Below, one piece after another: positions 61,025 through 64,000 of a stretch of 64,000 nt of DNA (position 1 is its first letter; every line of letters begins with the position of its first letter). Location of the stretch: NCBI GenBank assembly GCA_034422835.1, contig DAOUJJ010000015.1:1-64000 (forward strand), read 5' to 3'. The notes below the pieces were generated by a model that worked only from the letters and a program-made list of their open reading frames with translations, was not told the DNA's origin and made no database searches. This DNA is from VXMO01 sp034422835. Its GTDB lineage: Bacteria; Chloroflexota; Dehalococcoidia; UBA6926. Made by a program: the position numbers and the translations under genes.

Positions 61025-61864
61025 ATGACATCGCGTGTCGGGATCATCGGCTATCCCTTGGGCCACTCCATTTCGCCTGCGTTTCAGCAGGCGGCATTCG
61101 ATGAGCTTGAAATCGATGCCCGCTACGAGACGTGGGCTACACCTCCTGATGAGCTTGCCGAGAGAGTGGAGTCGTTGCGGGCCGATGATGTGCTGGGCGC
61201 GAATGTGACCGTTCCTCACAAGCAGGCCGTCATGCCGCTGTTGGACGAGATTCTGCCCGTCGCACAATCCATCGGCGCTGTTAACACCGTGATCAACAGA
61301 GAAGGATTTCTGATCGGGGCAAATACGGATGCGGCAGGATTCACGCGATCATTGGAGGAGGAGGCCCGCTTCAGCGCTGCTCGAAAGAGGGCGCTCATTG
61401 TTGGGGCGGGGGGCGCGGCGCGGGCCGTGGCGTTCGGCCTCGCGTGGGAGGGTGTCTCGGAGATGGTGTTCGTGAACCGGACGCCGGAGAGGGCATCAGA
61501 GTTGGCTTGGGACGTGTCAGAGGCGACGGCGACCGAGACGCGGGGCGGCGGCTTTGATGATTTTTCAGACGCTGACGGGTTCGATTTGATTGTCAACTGT
61601 ACGTCGATGGGCATGGCGGGCGGGCCGGACCCGGAGGGGATACCGCCTGTGGGGGACTTGCTCAAGCGCAGCGTTCTTGTGTGCGACCTTGTTTACAATC
61701 CGCGGGAGACGCCCCTGCTGGCACTGGCTCGAGAACGGGGGGCGCGTGTGCTGGGTGGGATCGGGATGCTGGTGTACCAGGGCGCGGCGTCTTTCGAGTT
61801 CTGGACGGATCGTGAGCCGCCGGAAGACATCATGTATTCGGCGGCACTGAAAGCGCTGATGTAA
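61025..61864 (+). CDS. aroE: Shikimate dehydrogenase
   Basis: A 279-residue enzyme that reduces 3-dehydroshikimate with NADPH. IIGYPLGHSISPAFQQAAFD binds substrate, NVTVPHKQAVMP holds the catalytic lysine, and AVNTVINREGFLIGANTDAAG the catalytic aspartate. The dinucleotide motif is LIVGAGGAARAVAF, and the NADP-binding pattern VNRTPERA follows. GGGAG lies 3 nt before ATG 61025. It is followed 50 nt later by aroC. Confidence 0.95.
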   Translation: MTSRVGIIGYPLGHSISPAFQQAAFDELEIDARYETWATPPDELAERVESLRADDVLGANVTVPHKQAVMPLLDEILPVAQSIGAVNTVINREGFLIGANTDAAGFTRSLEEEARFSAARKRALIVGAGGAARAVAFGLAWEGVSEMVFVNRTPERASELAWDVSEATATETRGGGFDDFSDADGFDLIVNCTSMGMAGGPDPEGIPPVGDLLKRSVLVCDLVYNPRETPLLALARERGARVLGGIGMLVYQGAASFEFWTDREPPEDIMYSAALKALM

Positions 61865-61914
61865 TCTGAATAGTAGTCAAAATGAACCAGGCACACAGGA
61901 GCTGCTGACACCCA

Positions 61915-63147
61915 ATGGGACAATTTCGCTTCCTGACGGCAGGTGAATCGCACGGACCGGGCCTGACGACGATTGTTGAGGGCATACCGGCAGGTGTTTC
62001 TCTGTCCGAGGACTACATCCGACAGGATCTGGCGCGTCGGCAGCGCGGCTATGGGCGTGGAGCGCGGCAACAGATCGAGACAGACCGTGCCCGCATCTCG
62101 TCGGGCGTGCGGCACGGCCTGACGCTCGGTGGGCCTATCGCCATGTTCGTTGAGAATCGCGACTTTTCGACGGGCACGGGACCGGACGGCGTGCCGTGGG
62201 TGGATGAGATGTCCATCGAACCGTCGGACGTGCCGTATGAGCCAATTACCAAGCTGCGGCCGGGTCATGCTGATACTCCGGGAATCACCAAGTACTCGCA
62301 CGATGACGCGCGAAATATCCTTGAGCGTTCGAGCGCGCGTGAGAGCGCGGCGCGCGTGGCGGCGGGAGCGGTGGCGCGGCGATTCCTTGAGGAGATTGGC
62401 ATAGAAGTACACAGCCACGTTGTAGGCCTTGGGGGTGTGGTGGCCGCGCCGCAGGATGCCATCGACTGGGTGCAATTGGAGGAATCTCCGGTGCGGTGCG
62501 CGGACCCGGTGGCGACGGAGGCGATGATCGAGGCCATCGATGCAGCGCGACGAGACGGAGACAGCCTGGGCGGCGTATTTGAGGTTGTCGCTACCGGGGC
62601 GCCCATCGGCCTTGGGTCACATATTCAATGGGATCGCAAGCTGAGCACACGGCTGGCCGCTGCCGTAATGAGCATCAACGCTGTCAAGGGTGTGGAGTTT
62701 GGGGCGGGGTTTGACCAGGCGGCGATGCGCGGTTCAACGGTACATGACGTGGTGAAACCCATCGATGAGTGGGACAGGAATCCCGATGGATCGTGGGTGC
62801 GCCCATGGCCGCGTCGCTCAAACAACTCCGGCGGGCTTGAGGGCGGCATGACGACGGGCGAGCCGGTTGTTGTGCGGGCGATGGTCAAGCCCATCGCTAC
62901 GATTATGAACGCGCTGGAGACGGTGGATCTGCGCACGGGCACCAAGGTGGACAGGGCTCACTACGAGCGCAGCGACATCACGTTTGTCCCGACGTGTGCG
63001 GTGATTGGCGAGGCGATGGTCTGCATCGCGTTGGCGGACGCAGTATTGGAGAAGTTTGGCGGCGACCATCGCGATGAGACGGTGCGCAACGTGCGGGCGT
63101 ATATGGAGACGGCAGGGCCGAGCCACGCGCCCGCGTCAACTGTCTAG
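61915..63147 (+). CDS. aroC: Chorismate synthase
   Basis: A 410-residue FMN-dependent enzyme making chorismate. GESHGPGLTTIVEGIPAG at the start, RRQRGYGRGARQQIETDRA, RPGHADTPGITKYSHDD with ARNILERSSARESAARVAAG, and NNSGGLEGGMTTGEPVVVRA are the known signatures. It lies 9 nt before aroKB. Its length is slightly above the usual 360-400. Confidence 0.96.
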   Translation: MGQFRFLTAGESHGPGLTTIVEGIPAGVSLSEDYIRQDLARRQRGYGRGARQQIETDRARISSGVRHGLTLGGPIAMFVENRDFSTGTGPDGVPWVDEMSIEPSDVPYEPITKLRPGHADTPGITKYSHDDARNILERSSARESAARVAAGAVARRFLEEIGIEVHSHVVGLGGVVAAPQDAIDWVQLEESPVRCADPVATEAMIEAIDAARRDGDSLGGVFEVVATGAPIGLGSHIQWDRKLSTRLAAAVMSINAVKGVEFGAGFDQAAMRGSTVHDVVKPIDEWDRNPDGSWVRPWPRRSNNSGGLEGGMTTGEPVVVRAMVKPIATIMNALETVDLRTGTKVDRAHYERSDITFVPTCAVIGEAMVCIALADAVLEKFGGDHRDETVRNVRAYMETAGPSHAPASTV

Positions 63148-63156
63148 GGTTCTCGT

Positions 63157-64000
63157 GTGTCCGCGCCACGCCGCAATATCTATCTGATCGGGTTTTCCTA
63201 CACAGGGAAATCCAGCGTCGCGCGGCAGGTTTCCGTCAATCTGCACATCGATTTCGCCGACACGGACGAACTCATCGAGTCCCGCACAGGGAAGACCATC
63301 CCGGAGATTTTCGCCACCGAGGGCGAGTCCGTCTTCCGGGAGTTGGAGTCGGAGGTGCTGCGGGAGGTCTCGCAGTGGCCGAACATGATCGTCGCGACAG
63401 GCGGTGGGATTGTTCTTGACCCGGCGAATCGAGAGGTGATGCAGCGGACGGGCGCGGTTGTCTGCCTGGAGGCTCAGCCCTCGACCATCCTTGCTCGTAT
63501 GCAGGCGGATGGGTCCGATGCCACCGAGCGGCCGCTGCTCGCGTCCGGTGACCCACTTGGACGCATCGAGGCGCTGAAATCGAGTCGGCAGGCAGCATAT
63601 TCCATCGCGGATTGGACGGTCAACACAGACCGTTTGGCGATGGAAGAAGTGTCTGCGGAGGCGCAACGCGGCGCGGAGGCGGGATGGAAACGCGTCGCGG
63701 ATGGGCAGCTTCTGGAGCTACAGGCAAGTGACGTGGATTCAGACGTTGCGTTTACCGTGCGGACGGAGACTGCGACGTATCCGATTGTTGTCGCGCCGGG
63801 CGCGCTTGAGACACTTGGGCAGCGCATGAGCGAGATTGGGCTGTCGGGCAGGGCGTGTGTGATAACGGACAGCGGCATACCCGGACAATGGCGTGAGACG
63901 GCGCTTGGCAGCCTGGCTGAGGCCGGGTACGATCCGCTGCTGCTGGAGATTCCTGAAGGCGAGACGTCCAAGAATCTCGCGCAGGCTGGCGAGCTGTTCG
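63157..64000 (+). CDS. aroKB: Shikimate kinase / 3-dehydroquinate synthase fusion, cut by window end
   Basis: An open frame from GTG 63157 runs off the window, giving 281 residues. Residues 1-175 are shikimate kinase: P-loop GFSYTGKS (12-19), the shikimate-binding DTDELIES, FRELESEVLREV and VATGGGIVLDP. From about residue 197 the sequence becomes the start of 3-dehydroquinate synthase (FTVRTETATYPIVVAPGALE, ACVITDSGIPG). The fused protein would supply two shikimate-pathway steps from one gene, next to aroE and aroC. Fused AroK-AroB proteins are known in several bacteria. The C-terminal half of the synthase lies outside the window. Confidence 0.92.
   Translation, partial: MSAPRRNIYLIGFSYTGKSSVARQVSVNLHIDFADTDELIESRTGKTIPEIFATEGESVFRELESEVLREVSQWPNMIVATGGGIVLDPANREVMQRTGAVVCLEAQPSTILARMQADGSDATERPLLASGDPLGRIEALKSSRQAAYSIADWTVNTDRLAMEEVSAEAQRGAEAGWKRVADGQLLELQASDVDSDVAFTVRTETATYPIVVAPGALETLGQRMSEIGLSGRACVITDSGIPGQWRETALGSLAEAGYDPLLLEIPEGETSKNLAQAGELF

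Noticed and set aside
1..64000. tRNA and rRNA genes
   Set aside because: I looked for T-loop-like GGTTCGAATC patterns with a nearby acceptor stem and for rRNA core sequences and found none that I could defend. A covariance-model search would be decisive.

Overview
The window looks like chromosomal DNA of an uncultivated Chloroflexota bacterium, most likely a marine or SAR202-like Dehalococcoidia. This is an inference from gene content and style, not a database result. The signs are high GC, many exported proteins with threonine-proline spacers, cadherin-repeat surface proteins, a fused aroK-aroB gene, a GPP34-family protein, and scattered short intergenic repeats of the CCCTTCGAC...CTCAGGG and GATTCCCG...CGGGAATGAC types. 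No rRNA, tRNA or CRISPR array was recognised.

Layout. 1-705 holds no convincing gene. 787-3372 is an exported PQQ-type sugar dehydrogenase fused to cadherin-like domains. 3574-4794 is an NAD-dependent formate dehydrogenase followed by a terminator. 4933-5319 is a small lipoprotein. 5415-8822 is a cobalamin-riboswitch-controlled B12 uptake operon (btuC, btuF, btuD). 8930-10603 is an unknown lipoprotein and 10651-11304 a GPP34 protein. 11518-14806 is a 3.3-kb IS1595-family transposon with 42-bp terminal inverted repeats, an imperfect 8-bp target duplication and several passenger genes, including a HicB/HicA-like pair. 14909-20680 encodes a 1,923-residue cadherin-repeat surface protein. 20700-22408 is a two-gene ABC exporter.

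The middle is mostly on the minus strand: a branched-chain amino-acid-type ABC transporter (livHMGF, without a binding protein), a Zn/Mn-type metal ABC transporter, a leucine/phenylalanine/valine-type dehydrogenase, a DinB-like protein, AlkA with two SRPBCC proteins, a DUF1761-type membrane protein, and a tight five-gene run selB - nurA - HAS-barrel protein - LysR regulator - herA (39621 to 33328). Then come two TolB-like beta-propeller proteins, a NYN nuclease, a VapBC-type pair and an operon tusA-like - dsrE-like - tusA::metE fusion - hemW (46544 to 43046).

The right end is housekeeping: a 2-hydroxyacid dehydrogenase, acnA, fabF, folC, alaS, a second toxin-antitoxin pair, two SDR-type proteins, then ruvX - aroE - aroC - aroKB, the last cut by the window end. 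aroE, aroC and aroKB supply shikimate-pathway steps.

The three regions most worth attention are the complete IS1595-type transposon with unusual cargo, the sulfur-relay/methyltransferase operon whose fusion protein carries a dispersed repeat in its linker, and the selB-nurA-HAS-LysR-herA operon, which joins selenocysteine decoding, DNA-end processing and a regulator.
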